Below, piece by piece: positions 18,587 through 26,966 of a DNA stretch of 64,000 nucleotides. Position numbers and translations under genes: made by a program. Below the pieces are notes generated by a model. The model searched no databases and was not told the DNA's origin. It saw only the letters and a program-made list of their open reading frames with translations. Within the stretch, counting starts at the first letter, position 1. Every line of letters begins with the position of its first letter. Location: the NCBI RefSeq assembly GCF_039536325.1, contig NZ_BAAAYO010000014.1, forward strand, positions 383,203-447,202. Direction: 5' to 3'. Source of the stretch: Paenibacillus_AB hodogayensis. Its GTDB lineage: Bacteria > Bacillota > Bacilli > Paenibacillales > NBRC-103111.

Positions 18587-19372
18587 CTACAGCTTCAGCT
18601 TTTGACCGATATAAGCTTCGGCCAGCTTCACCAGCTCTTTCTTGGAGACTTTGCCGTCCAAGCTTAAGTGAATCATCGTGCTCTCGTCGAACTTGATCTG
18701 CAAATCAAGAGTTGCCGTGTTGTTATATTCCCAATACACGCTCATGATCTGCTCGTTCACTTTGACGACCTCCCATTGTTCGGGATAAAAATACTCGATT
18801 CTTCCTTCTACCGGCTCGCGTTTGGAGGCATTTTGTCTGACGACAATTTGCTCTTTTCCTTGCCCGAATACATCGTAAAAACCATTGACATGGACGTCAT
18901 CCTTCTCCCACTGCTTGCCGGGAATCATCACCACTCCAAAAGTCCGGACAGGCTTCTTATCCGTATGAACCGGTCGCATAAGAGGTACGGGCGATTCCTT
19001 TTGCGCTTCTTCCAGCGTGATCTCTTTCCATACCTCAGGGCTTTTTTGCAGCTCATGATCGATAAGCTGCAGAAAGGTCATATGATCATGCCACGTTTTG
19101 CCCGGCTTAGGCTCATACTTGAATGTTTTGATTTCCATGCCGTTCCATTCAAACAATAGCGTTGCCGCACCGCTCACCGAAACGGCGGTGAGGAGGAACA
19201 GCGCCATGATCACAACGGACGCCCGAAGGCGAAACGAGGAACGAATCGGCTTCTTCCGGGCTTGCTCGTATCCGCGAATCCTTTGCATCACGTTGGGGGC
19301 GACGTCGATCTCCTCCACTTGAGCTTTCTTGATGGCGCGAACGAGCTTATCGTAATTCGAATCGTTGTTCAT
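18587..19372 (-). CDS. Membrane-anchored anti-sigma factor-like protein
   Basis: Protein of 261 residues with a cytoplasmic N-terminus (about 1-45, including VAPNVMQRIRGYEQARKK). One membrane segment spans about 50-70 (ASVVIMALFLLTAVSVSGAATLLF), followed by an external domain of about 190 residues. It overlaps the ECF sigma gene by 26 bases, the usual arrangement of sigma/anti-sigma pairs. No classical zinc-binding HxxxCxxC anti-sigma motif is seen, so it resembles DUF4179-type anti-sigma proteins. Its role is inferred mainly from context. Confidence 0.75.
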   Translation of the reverse strand: MNNDSNYDKLVRAIKKAQVEEIDVAPNVMQRIRGYEQARKKPIRSSFRLRASVVIMALFLLTAVSVSGAATLLFEWNGMEIKTFKYEPKPGKTWHDHMTFLQLIDHELQKSPEVWKEITLEEAQKESPVPLMRPVHTDKKPVRTFGVVMIPGKQWEKDDVHVNGFYDVFGQGKEQIVVRQNASKREPVEGRIEYFYPEQWEVVKVNEQIMSVYWEYNNTATLDLQIKFDESTMIHLSLDGKVSKKELVKLAEAYIGQKLKL

Positions 19373-19910
19373 GACCTGTAACCTCCTCCCTTTGCGACTT
19401 TTTTCTTCTTAGCTTCGCCTTCAGCCGCTCGAACCGTTTGCGAACCGTCGGAGCGCTTTCCTCCATCATTTGCGCGATCTCTTCAAATGAGTAATCCTCG
19501 ACCACTCTTAGAAATAGCAGTTTTTTCTCCGGCACGGACAAGCCATGAAACCAGTAGGCCAGCTCCGTCCCCATTTTCTCCGCATATACCTGCTCCGCGC
19601 TTCCAGCTTGTTCGGTCGGGCGAAACAACGGAAGCAGATGAAACCATCTCCGTCTTCGCTTCAGCAGATTGCGACAATGATTTTCCGCGATCTTATGCAG
19701 CCAGGCCGAAAACGACTGGGCCGGATCGAACTTGTCCAAATGCTCGTACGCTTTGAAAAATATATCCTGAGCCGCATCTTCCGCCTCCTGCCGGTCTCCA
19801 AGCAAAAACAGACAAAATCGGTATATCGGCTGCTCGTACTTCCGGATAATCGGTTCGAAGCAATCGACGTCTCCTTGCCGAACCTTTTGAACAAGGGCGC
19901 TGATCTCCAC
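19347..19910 (-). CDS. ECF-type RNA polymerase sigma factor
   Basis: Sigma-70 family protein of 187 residues. Region 2 (about 20-90) includes YRFCLFLLGDRQEAEDAAQDIFFKAY with the DAAQDIF signature. Region 4 (about 125-175) includes LSVPEKKLLFLRVVEDYSFEEIAQMMEESAPTVRKRFER, a helix-turn-helix. There is no region 1 or 3, so it is ECF class. It starts at GTG with GGGAGG six bases upstream and heads an operon with the anti-sigma, solute-binding and YcdB-like genes. Autoregulation is likely but no promoter could be fixed. Confidence 0.92.
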   Translation of the reverse strand: MEISALVQKVRQGDVDCFEPIIRKYEQPIYRFCLFLLGDRQEAEDAAQDIFFKAYEHLDKFDPAQSFSAWLHKIAENHCRNLLKRRRRWFHLLPLFRPTEQAGSAEQVYAEKMGTELAYWFHGLSVPEKKLLFLRVVEDYSFEEIAQMMEESAPTVRKRFERLKAKLRRKKSQREEVTGHEQRFELR

Positions 19911-20085
19911 AAATACCTCCCTCTCTTTTCAACCCTATTACGTATACAATCGGGAGCCCCGCTATGTGACATCTATTCAAAAATAATTTTATATGCAAAC
20001 TGCGAACTGGGGAACTGGTCCTACTCCCTACACAATACCAGACAAGTCCATTCCAAGCTTTAGATCGATACATATAATCATGCAT

Positions 20086-20108
20086 AAAAAAACGTCCCGC
20101 TAGGGACG
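20086..20108 (-). terminator. Rho-independent terminator
   Basis: A CGTCCC/GGGACG stem with a four-base loop, followed on the minus strand by seven T residues. It lies just after the small membrane protein gene and ends its transcript. Confidence 0.85.
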
Positions 20109-20140
20109 CTTCATTTTATTTTATATAATGAAACCCGATT

Positions 20141-20350
20141 TCAGCTTTTATTATTATCCTTTTGTTTCTTTAGCAACTCCTTGCTATTTGGTGAAAATAC
20201 TAGTCCAAGAATATAGCAACCTATAGATAAAGCCGGAATCAAATAAGCATCTTTAGGATTAAGTCCTCCCCTAATGAAAAAGTCGTCCAAATAAAAGTTG
20301 GAAATGATAAATACGATAGCAAGCCCTATTAATGGAAGACTTTTCTTCAT
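20141..20350 (-). CDS. Small two-TM membrane protein, unknown function
   Basis: Protein of 69 residues with two hydrophobic segments (about 5-22 and 37-53) and a lysine-rich C-terminal tail (LLKKQKDNNKS). The ATG at 20350 has GAGGAG nine bases upstream; a TTG start three codons earlier is also in frame. It starts 13 bases after the HEAT-repeat gene stop and is followed by a strong terminator, so it is probably the end of that operon. No family was recognised. Confidence 0.72.
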   Translation of the reverse strand: MKKSLPLIGLAIVFIISNFYLDDFFIRGGLNPKDAYLIPALSIGCYILGLVFSPNSKELLKKQKDNNKS

Positions 20351-20363
20351 AGGTAACAACTCC

Positions 20364-21326
20364 TCACCTTTTAGGCGACTGAGAGACCAAGTCGGCCAAC
20401 CATTTCGCCTCGTGTTCGAACAGCTTATCCGCTTTCGAGGTACGCAGTGCGTGCAGCAATTTGGTGACGTCTTCTCTATTCGACACTACTTTCCAAAGAA
20501 ACGATATGCCGTGCATCAGTTCGCTCATTGGAAGCTGCCCGCCCCCTTTACGCTGCCGCGATACAATCGTTTTGACCCGGCGCAAGACGGTTTCCGTTTC
20601 CGAAGCGCCTCCCCATTGGTCGAGAGCTTCCATCGCGCTCCATTTCACATCGGGCGATCTGTCGTTTTCGAGCGCCGCTACAAATAAAGGCACGTGAGCC
20701 CCTTCCCCGAACTCGGCGGCAAAGCGGATCGCGAGACTGCGAATTTCGCCGCTGGGCGATTCGACGAGCGCAAGCACGCCGGGCAGCGCCTCTCCCAGAC
20801 GGAGCTCCTTCAATGCCCACAGCGTATAGATGACGTCGTACTCGTCGTTCGAACGACGGATGATTTCAATCAAACGATCCTTTACTTCCTCCGGGCGGCA
20901 GCGGGCCAGCACCCGAAGCGCTTCTCTGCGGAGCGAACCGTCGTGTGACTCGGACAACGCGAGGAACGGTTCGGCGTCCGGCACTTCTGGCACCCGCGCG
21001 AACGACCACATCATCCTCGACTTCGTTTGCATCTTCGTTGTTTTCGCGAACTCGTCCAGCATCAGGCGGACGGCCCGGGCATCCCCCGTATTTTTCGCCA
21101 GATGGCTCCATAGGAAGCAGACGTTCGCCCTTGTTTCATCGTCCCCCGCTTCCTCCAACACTTGCGCGGACGCATCGATCAGGGCCGGATCGTCCAGCCG
21201 TTCCGCTTCACGCAGCGCCTTCCAAGACATCTGATCTTGCGAATTTCGAACTTCCCTCCCTTGCTCGTCCGTCTTGATCGTCATCCGGTGCAGCAGATCA
21301 CGAACGTATGGTATGCCTTGACTCAT
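20364..21326 (-). CDS. HEAT-repeat protein
   Basis: Soluble protein of 320 residues made mostly of paired helices. Repeats of about 30 residues are visible (SHDGSLRREALRVLARCRPEEV, SPSGEIRSLAIRFAAEFGEG, DRSPDVKWSAMEALDQWGG). This is a HEAT/armadillo-type scaffold for protein-protein binding, with no enzymatic motif. GAGAGGGG precedes the ATG. It is probably co-transcribed with the small membrane protein after it. The function is unknown. Confidence 0.82.
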   Translation of the reverse strand: MSQGIPYVRDLLHRMTIKTDEQGREVRNSQDQMSWKALREAERLDDPALIDASAQVLEEAGDDETRANVCFLWSHLAKNTGDARAVRLMLDEFAKTTKMQTKSRMMWSFARVPEVPDAEPFLALSESHDGSLRREALRVLARCRPEEVKDRLIEIIRRSNDEYDVIYTLWALKELRLGEALPGVLALVESPSGEIRSLAIRFAAEFGEGAHVPLFVAALENDRSPDVKWSAMEALDQWGGASETETVLRRVKTIVSRQRKGGGQLPMSELMHGISFLWKVVSNREDVTKLLHALRTSKADKLFEHEAKWLADLVSQSPKR

Positions 21327-21451
21327 AAGCAGCCCCTCTCCGTTCTTGGTTCCGTTATGTGAGATTATGGATACTTATTTCCATCATAACCGAAAACGAG
21401 GATCAACGCCCGATCGGGAAAACTTACGCAAAAACACCTCCAAGATTGCCT

Positions 21452-21469
21452 CCCTATCCTGCGATAGGG
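21452..21469. other. Short hairpin between HEAT gene promoter and ABC-2 gene end
   Basis: CCCTATC/GATAGGG stem with a 4-base loop in a 196-base gap. No clear T-run on either side, so it is only a possible weak terminator for the minus-strand exporter. Nothing else was seen in this gap. Confidence 0.35.
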
Positions 21470-21522
21470 TTGCTTTACCTGAAGGTGATTGGTATTGTCT
21501 TACGATATGGGATTCATTATTG

Positions 21523-22695
21523 TTATCGGGAAACCGACAAAGCTCCCGAATCTGCATGCTGCTCGACCAAAGGATTGGATGTTCTCGTTTCCCGTAGCAC
21601 CATGAGTCCGATTAATAAAGATGCGGCGCCCATAATCATGAGCAATGCCCCGAGCTCCAAGCTGTAGGCCGTCAGCGCCCCGTTCCGGAACGCCATTCCG
21701 CGAATCAATCGGTTCAGCCAGTTCATCGGCAGCGCCCATGCCGTTACTTGAAAAAAAGCCGGCAGCGCAAGCGGAGTCAATTGAATACCGGTAACAAGAA
21801 ACGACGGGTACAAAAGGACACTCATCCGTGAGCTGACTTTGGACACATCCTTGGCTGAGTAACCGAGCAGCATCCCCAACAGAGACAAGGCAAAGGAGTA
21901 CAGCAGCAAAGGAATAATAAACAGATAAGGCTCCGCCTCGAATCGCAAGCCCCCCACTTGCTTCAATAATCCATAGCTTAGGAGCAAGGAGACCGTACTG
22001 AGCAAGGCATAGGGCACAACGCGAATCCACAGCTGGGCCGGCGATGTACCGTTCGCAAACAGCTTCCCTTCTTTTCGAAGTCGCGGCGCTACGGCCCCTG
22101 CAGCGCCGGTCGTTATCATCAATACGACGATGTTCACAAATCCGATCACCATCGAGCCGATAAAGCTTGTCGTCGGGTTATACAGCATTCGCTGGACGAG
22201 GGTTAAGGGAGATACAATGCCCCTTGCCGTTTCGGCATCCATCCCTTTTTGAGCGAGTCCGGTCATGGAAAGCGTCATATTTTCCGTCGTAACGATTTCC
22301 TGAATCGCGGTTCGAATACCGGTTAGCCCGGAGGGCATCGTGTTATCCATGAAAACCCCGATCGAAGAAGACTTCCCCTGTCCTTTACGCAGCTCCAGTT
22401 GGGCAGGAAGGATAACGACGGCTACAGCTTGTTCGTTAGCGAGCAATGTATCCGGATTCATGCGGCTGGGGAATACATTGGTTACCTTCATGTATTGGGA
22501 TGCATTGATTTTCGCGATCAACTGCCATGAATAAGAACTATGATCCTCATCAATGACAATAACCGGAGACTTATTAATTTGATTTTTCGAAAACATCAAT
22601 CCGAAGAACAAAGCCGCAATTAACGGGGCGACAAAAATGGCGATCAGAAACTTACTGCCCGCTACGTACTTCCATTCCTCAGTCAGCGATTTCAT
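21523..22695 (-). CDS. ABC-2 type multidrug exporter permease
   Basis: Membrane protein of 390 residues with an N-terminal TM (about 18-36), a large external domain of about 150 residues, then five or six TM segments (about 175-370). This is the YhgE/YhhJ-like ABC-2 layout. No ATPase is encoded beside it. Its start overlaps the end of the HlyD-like gene by 17 bases, with GGAGGTGAAC in that gene as its ribosome site, so translation is coupled. Together with the adaptor and the divergent TetR it forms a regulated efflux unit. The substrate is unknown. Confidence 0.87.
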   Translation of the reverse strand: MKSLTEEWKYVAGSKFLIAIFVAPLIAALFFGLMFSKNQINKSPVIVIDEDHSSYSWQLIAKINASQYMKVTNVFPSRMNPDTLLANEQAVAVVILPAQLELRKGQGKSSSIGVFMDNTMPSGLTGIRTAIQEIVTTENMTLSMTGLAQKGMDAETARGIVSPLTLVQRMLYNPTTSFIGSMVIGFVNIVVLMITTGAAGAVAPRLRKEGKLFANGTSPAQLWIRVVPYALLSTVSLLLSYGLLKQVGGLRFEAEPYLFIIPLLLYSFALSLLGMLLGYSAKDVSKVSSRMSVLLYPSFLVTGIQLTPLALPAFFQVTAWALPMNWLNRLIRGMAFRNGALTAYSLELGALLMIMGAASLLIGLMVLRETRTSNPLVEQHADSGALSVSR

Positions 22696-23311
22696 CGAAG
22701 TTCACCTCCGCCGTCATACCCGGAAGAAGATCAGCATTCGAAGGTACGGAAATTCTCACCATAAACATGCTCACGTCCGCCTGCCCTTTCTCTCTCGTCA
22801 TGCGCAAGCTGGCAAACTGAGGGGCGGCTGCAATCGAAGCGACAACGCCATCAACCTCGATCGGACGGTTCAGATACGGGAAACGGACCTTAACGTTTGG
22901 ATTCCGTTTAAGCTTCTCGATTTGTCCTTCCTGTACGTAAAGTTCCGTAAAGTAGTCGGTCTTTTGTACAACGGCGACGGGCATTCCGGGCATAAGCTGT
23001 TCACCGGGTTTTACAGCTATACGGTTAACCAGCCCGTCATCCGGCGATAATACTTCTTCTTCGCTTCCTTCCTTGGACCTCACTTTGAATAGAACATCCC
23101 CCTTTTTGACCGAATCGCCTATACCCGCATTTATCTGATCCAGAGTGCCCGGTTTTTTGTCATAAACGATCGTTTTCGACTCGGCATCCAGTATCCCTTG
23201 TTTTCGATTCTCGGCCTGGCTTACAGCATCTTTCCCTTTTGCCACCAGCAGCCAGCCTCCTGCGATCAGCACAAGCGCAATTGCCATATACAATACCCAT
23301 TTTTGCTTCAT
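22679..23311 (-). CDS. HlyD/EmrA-like membrane fusion (biotin-lipoyl) protein
   Basis: Adaptor of 210 residues with one N-terminal membrane anchor (about 8-24). The biotinyl-lipoyl-like hairpin (GDSVKKGDVLFKVRSKEG, SPDDGLVNRIAVKPGEQLMPG) and a beta-barrel part (LPGMTAEVNFDE) follow. It is short for the family because the long coiled-coil hairpin is missing. It is first in the exporter operon, and its promoter region faces the TetR gene with shared palindromes. Confidence 0.85.
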   Translation of the reverse strand: MKQKWVLYMAIALVLIAGGWLLVAKGKDAVSQAENRKQGILDAESKTIVYDKKPGTLDQINAGIGDSVKKGDVLFKVRSKEGSEEEVLSPDDGLVNRIAVKPGEQLMPGMPVAVVQKTDYFTELYVQEGQIEKLKRNPNVKVRFPYLNRPIEVDGVVASIAAAPQFASLRMTREKGQADVSMFMVRISVPSNADLLPGMTAEVNFDEIAD

Positions 23312-23436
23312 GGTATGTCTCTCCCTCTCCCTGAAAAATCCTCTTTATTTTAGAATTTCTTGCTGAGCATCATTGTTTTAACTGCGTTTTCGGCGGCCTC
23401 CATGATAGGTGGAACATTTTTGCACCTCCTGAATTC

Positions 23437-23476
23437 AAAATATGATGATCATAATATATTATAGTCATCATATTTT
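23437..23476. promoter_or_regulatory. TetR operator, long palindrome
   Basis: Perfect 12-base arms (AAAATATGATGA and TCATCATATTTT) enclose a further palindrome ATAATATATTAT. The unit ATGATGAYYATAAT occurs here in both orientations and again at 23551-23564. It lies between the exporter operon and the TetR gene, as expected for a shared operator. Confidence 0.65.
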
Positions 23477-23550
23477 AAAGGCGTCAATAGCTTCTTTCTT
23501 ATTTGTCTTACAGGCAACGGTTTACTTAAAGAAAATTGACACCCTTAATT

Positions 23551-23564
23551 ATGATGACTATAAT
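23551..23564. promoter_or_regulatory. Third copy of the TetR operator unit
   Basis: ATGATGACTATAAT is an exact inverted match to 23458-23471. It sits 37 bases upstream of the TetR start and probably mediates autoregulation. Confidence 0.55.
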
Positions 23565-23600
23565 ATTTTAATATTGGCTTTGTCTAAAGGAGTGTTTCGG

Positions 23601-24173
23601 ATGCCCTATCCTGAAGGTCATAAGTTAAAAATTCGCGGGCGAATTATTGAAAGTGCAGCCAAAGCTTTTCGTACGAACGGAATCCGCGAGATTAGCGTGC
23701 CGGTTATCATGAAGGGGGCCGGTCTCACGCATGGGGGATTTTATTCGCACTTTGACAATAAGGAGCAGCTGGTCTCGGAAACTTGCCGGTATGCCATAAG
23801 CGATACAATAGCACTGTTACAGAAGGCAGCAGATCAGGCGGGGGAAGAATCGAAGATCGATGCTGTTATTAGCTTTTATTTAAGTCCGTATCATCGCGAT
23901 CGAACGGAGATCGGCTGCATCCTCCCTGCCCTTTCCGGTGAAATATCCCGGTCATCCGAAGAAGTAGGTCAAGTCTTCACCCAAGAGCTGCAACGAATGA
24001 TTGATTTCATCTGCGATCTGGCGAAAATCGATCATGCTACGGGCAATGCTGTCATTAGCCTCATGGTCGGCACGATTGTACTGGCACGGTCAGTAAGTGA
24101 TCCCAAGCTGAGCGACCACCTTCTATCGGCAGGCAAACAGAGTGCTAAGGGGCTTATTGAGAATTCGACCTGA
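23601..24173 (+). CDS. TetR-family repressor of the adjacent exporter
   Basis: Regulator of 190 residues. The N-terminal HTH is IIESAAKAFRTNGIREISVPVIMKGAGLTHGGFYSHFDNKEQLV (about 12-55), with the usual TetR end GGFYSHFxNKEQL. The C-terminal part (SPYHRDRTEIGCILPALSGEIS) resembles the AcrR/YcdC-like ligand domain. The ATG at 23601 has AAAGGAG eight bases upstream; longer in-frame starts lie inside the operator region and are unlikely. It diverges from the HlyD/ABC-2 operon and shares its palindromic promoter region. Confidence 0.9.
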   Translation: MPYPEGHKLKIRGRIIESAAKAFRTNGIREISVPVIMKGAGLTHGGFYSHFDNKEQLVSETCRYAISDTIALLQKAADQAGEESKIDAVISFYLSPYHRDRTEIGCILPALSGEISRSSEEVGQVFTQELQRMIDFICDLAKIDHATGNAVISLMVGTIVLARSVSDPKLSDHLLSAGKQSAKGLIENST

Positions 24174-24239
24174 CCCACTTTTCCACATCCTGAGCCAAGA
24201 AATCGTAAATGCCAAATATGGCTCGGTTCGGATATAAAT

Positions 24240-24265
24240 GGCCCTGGACATCAACGTCCAAGGCC
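24240..24265. terminator. Bidirectional terminator-like hairpin
   Basis: GGCCCTGGAC and GTCCAAGGCC pair with one mismatch around a 6-base loop. It lies between two converging genes (TetR on plus, SPFH on minus). T-runs are weak on both sides. Confidence 0.45.
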
Positions 24266-24344
24266 TAGGTTTGTGCATGAAATCCTGCATTGGCAGGATG
24301 ATGAAACAGCCGATTGGGCTGGTAAAAAGCAAATTGGGCATTCG

Positions 24345-25490
24345 TTATTTGCTTGCTGCTTTTCTTTCGCCAAGCAACGAGTTCAACCGCTCCAACAGAT
24401 CTCCGCCGCCCGTTAAGGAGATGGATCCGATTTTCTCGCATATTTTCTCGAGGAATTCCAGCTCTTTCAGACGGAACAACGTTTGATTCTCGTCCATCAG
24501 CTTTGCGGTGTTAAGCAGGCTTCGGGTCGAGGCCGTTTCTTCACGACGAGTAATTAGATTCGCCTGTGCTCTTTTCTCCGCAAGCAAGACGGTGTTTAAG
24601 ATATCTCTCATTTCCCCCGGCAACACGACATCCTTAACCCCCGCACTCAGAAAATGCACCCCGAACCCTTCCTCCTTCTCACGCAAACGGGAGAGTACGA
24701 ACGTCGCCACATCCTCTTTCCTTTTCAATAGATCGTCCAATTTAAGAGCTCCGACATATTCCCGAAGCGCAAGCTGAAGCTGGATATGGATTTGCTCGTC
24801 AAACGATTTCATTTCCAAAGCGCGTAATGGCGTTACGATCTTGTATTGACAAACGAAGTTCAAGCGCAGCGTCACTTTGTCTTCGGTCATGATTTCTTGG
24901 CCGATAAGATCCATTTGTTGTTGTCTCAAATCAATCGTCTTTACCGTAGTCGAGACTGGGCCTTTCCAGAAAAAGTACTTGCCGGGAGAAAGCTCTCGTT
25001 GCAAAACGTGATCGTAAAACAAAACGCCGGATTCGTAACTCGCGATTTCGTAGGACTGCACAGTGGCTGTAAGCTTCGGTATAATCGAACGGTTTACCTC
25101 GATAGGCAATTCAGGTTGTCTGATATCTATATGCAAAATAGTATGTTCTTTAAGTATGTTCCAGAAGGCGTAGACACCAGGCTTCAGTAATTGAACGAAT
25201 TGTTCATCCTCATAGTGCAGAACGTACTCGTGATCTTGTACGCGTACGATCTGGAGTTCACTCAGGAGATCTTCATCATGAAGGAACAACTTTAAATCTT
25301 TTCCATCCACATGAAACGGTTTAGCGATATTCAACACCACAACGGTGGATTTTGACCACAATACATAGTGATAGGTCCCCGGCATCAGCTTTTTCACATA
25401 ACTTCCTTTATGAAATAGCAAACCACGCTGGTCGGCTTGAATCGTTACTTTTTTTAACACCGTAGTTAACCCCCTTAATGATTCTGCCAT
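24345..25490 (-). CDS. SPFH/band 7 (slipin-like) protein
   Basis: Protein of about 381 residues with no clear membrane segment. The N-terminal half holds short beta-rich repeats (ADQRGLLFHKGSYVKKLMPGTYHYV; YESGVLFYDHVLQRELSPGKYFFW). The band 7 domain covers about 185-320 (TIDLRQQQMDLIGQEIMTEDKVTLRLNFVCQYKI), ending in helical sequence (AEKRAQANLITRREETASTRSLLNTAKLM). Slipins organise membrane microdomains; this one lacks the usual N-terminal hairpin anchor. The ATG at 25490 is preferred over a TTG at 25559, which lacks a ribosome site. Confidence 0.85.
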   Translation of the reverse strand: MAESLRGLTTVLKKVTIQADQRGLLFHKGSYVKKLMPGTYHYVLWSKSTVVVLNIAKPFHVDGKDLKLFLHDEDLLSELQIVRVQDHEYVLHYEDEQFVQLLKPGVYAFWNILKEHTILHIDIRQPELPIEVNRSIIPKLTATVQSYEIASYESGVLFYDHVLQRELSPGKYFFWKGPVSTTVKTIDLRQQQMDLIGQEIMTEDKVTLRLNFVCQYKIVTPLRALEMKSFDEQIHIQLQLALREYVGALKLDDLLKRKEDVATFVLSRLREKEEGFGVHFLSAGVKDVVLPGEMRDILNTVLLAEKRAQANLITRREETASTRSLLNTAKLMDENQTLFRLKELEFLEKICEKIGSISLTGGGDLLERLNSLLGERKAASK

Positions 25491-25559
25491 TGGATTTAGA
25501 ATCCCACTGCGGTTCGGGCGGAATCGCGTTTTAGATAAGCGTTCTGCCGATGCTTTCAA

Positions 25560-26237
25560 GGAGATCTGATTCAGAAGGGTGACCCTGCTTCAGCCCCCTC
25601 TTCCTCTTCCATCCTAGAAAGCATCCCGGCGTTTCGCTCCATCGGTATCCACGGATTACAAAGCCAACCTGCAGTGCGCTTGCACTAGCCGCTAGGGATT
25701 CTATCCTTTGGTTTTGGTTTAAGTTTTTTTGCTCGATTGGAAGTCGAGTATTCTACCATAATCGCTCCCTAGGCGATTGGGGAATCGATCCCCCATAGGT
25801 GATTCTTACCGAACCGATCGTACAGGATACCGTAACCTATTATGCACGGCACTGCGGGATAAACGAATATCCTCGCCTCGTTACGACCGCTCGAATAAGA
25901 AACAATGTTTGCAGGTTCTATAATCGCTCATTTCAATCGGAACGAACATGGCGAAAGTATTACGACTTGTCTTATTTCCTTTCATGATGGATCGACTGAG
26001 TTGTTTGAATCTTTGGAGACACCTCGCCGTCACGGTAACGTTCGATATATCGTTAGCTACACTGGACGTGTAAGCCGTTGTCGCGGTTCCGAATGCAGGA
26101 CTTAGCACATCGAACCGGCAGGGCAAGCCAATACAGTCCAATGGCCGTAACCACGGTCAGAACGAAAAAAAGAACTGCCGCAGGGACAGTCCAAAGTTAA
26201 GTTTTTTCCACATCGCCTAAATGGAAAACACGAAAGA
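25560..26237. other. Gene-free stretch with tRNA-like relic
   Basis: About 680 bases with no credible gene. The only structured part is a tRNA-Gly(TCC)-like relic at 25731-25795 on the minus strand, listed separately. Open frames elsewhere here lack ribosome sites and protein-like composition. Confidence 0.5.
25731..25795 (-). pseudogene. tRNA-Gly(TCC)-like relic, parts in permuted order
   Basis: On the minus strand, 25732-25748 forms an anticodon arm: 5-bp stem CTCGA/TCGAG and loop CTTCCAA, anticodon TCC. Upstream is a D-loop-like GGTAGAAT (25750-25757) and a half acceptor GCGATT (25760-25765). Further upstream, not downstream, is a T-arm-like GGGGATCGATTCCCC and AATCGCC (25772-25778), which pairs with GCGATT. 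The 5' half of the D-stem is missing and no normal T-arm follows the anticodon arm, so it is not a standard tRNA gene. Confidence 0.35.
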
Positions 26238-26798
26238 CTATTGCTCACCCTCAGTCTCAGGTTTTGTGGGAGCTGCTGCCTCATCCTTTGCTGTGCCATC
26301 CTCGACAGTAGCAAAGGGATCGACCAACAGCGCAACAATAAGCTGCACACCATCTCTCATTCCCTGCAAATACAGGCGTTCATTCTCCAATGCACGTTTG
26401 AGATGATGCTTGTCCTCCCATTCGATAAATTCCGGCCATTGCGTATTATCTCCGCCGGAAAACATCGCTTCGAAAGCCGCTCCCTCCTCGGCGCGATATT
26501 TTCGCAGATCGGGATGACGCTCGATTCGAGTTGAAATGTAGTCCAGCCGCTGCTGTATCGCACTCTGGAACCATGATGGAAACTCCATAATTTCTCCTCC
26601 TCGCAAGCAAACCCTAACCAAGCTTTTGCCCGTGTCCGCCCTTTCCTGAAGGAATCGGACAATTAATTCGTCTACCTTCCGACTTTGAGCCTGAACGACC
26701 TCATTTTGGCCGAGCGGAATTCCCTGCTCAAGAGATTTCTGGCCAAGCTCGTCTAGCCTCCGCTTTTCTTCCTCTAATTTGTAAAGCAGTTCCTTCAC
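26238..26798 (-). CDS. Spo0E-like aspartyl-phosphate phosphatase fused to a second domain
   Basis: Protein of 186 residues. The first 55 or so (LEEEKRRLDELGQKSLEQGIPL, then QSRKVDELIVRF) match Spo0E-family phosphatases, which dephosphorylate Spo0A~P and delay sporulation; SQ/QSRKxDxLI is the family core. Normal members have 50-90 residues. Here about 115 more follow, unrecognised and mostly helical (WPEFIEWEDKHHLKRALENERLYLQGMRDGVQ). An internal ATG at about 26589 has GAGGAG at a good distance, so the C-terminal part could also be made alone. It diverges from an XRE regulator. Confidence 0.75.
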   Translation of the reverse strand: MKELLYKLEEEKRRLDELGQKSLEQGIPLGQNEVVQAQSRKVDELIVRFLQERADTGKSLVRVCLRGGEIMEFPSWFQSAIQQRLDYISTRIERHPDLRKYRAEEGAAFEAMFSGGDNTQWPEFIEWEDKHHLKRALENERLYLQGMRDGVQLIVALLVDPFATVEDGTAKDEAAAPTKPETEGEQ

Positions 26799-26892
26799 AG
26801 GTCAGCCCCCATCTCCTTGTTTGAGTGGCGTCTCTGCCTGTACCTGATGCTTACACAAGCCCTCAATTTTACTGCGAGAATCGGTTTATTTT

Positions 26893-26917
26893 ATTTTAAT
26901 GCGAATTACGCATTAAA
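26893..26917. promoter_or_regulatory. Perfect palindrome in divergent promoter region
   Basis: TTTTAATGCG and CGCATTAAAA, perfect 10-base arms around AATTA. It lies 50 bases before the XRE gene and 95 bases before the Spo0E-like gene, so it is a candidate operator for the XRE protein. Confidence 0.55.
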
Positions 26918-26966
26918 ACAAGGCTATTCTTACGTACAATTTGGTTGAAATGTGAGGTGATCGCGG

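Noticed and set aside
21523..23311. Complete ABC exporter
   Set aside because: Only the adaptor and the ABC-2 membrane part are present; no ATPase gene adjoins, so it is not called a full transporter.
25693..25772. Standard 80-base tRNA using CTAGGGA/TCCCTAG as acceptor stem
   Set aside because: The T-arm region is A-rich and cannot form a T-stem, and no CCA or normal discriminator follows; kept only as a relic finding.
25799..26141. Small plus- and minus-strand frames before the Spo0E-like gene
   Set aside because: No ribosome sites and no protein-like composition.
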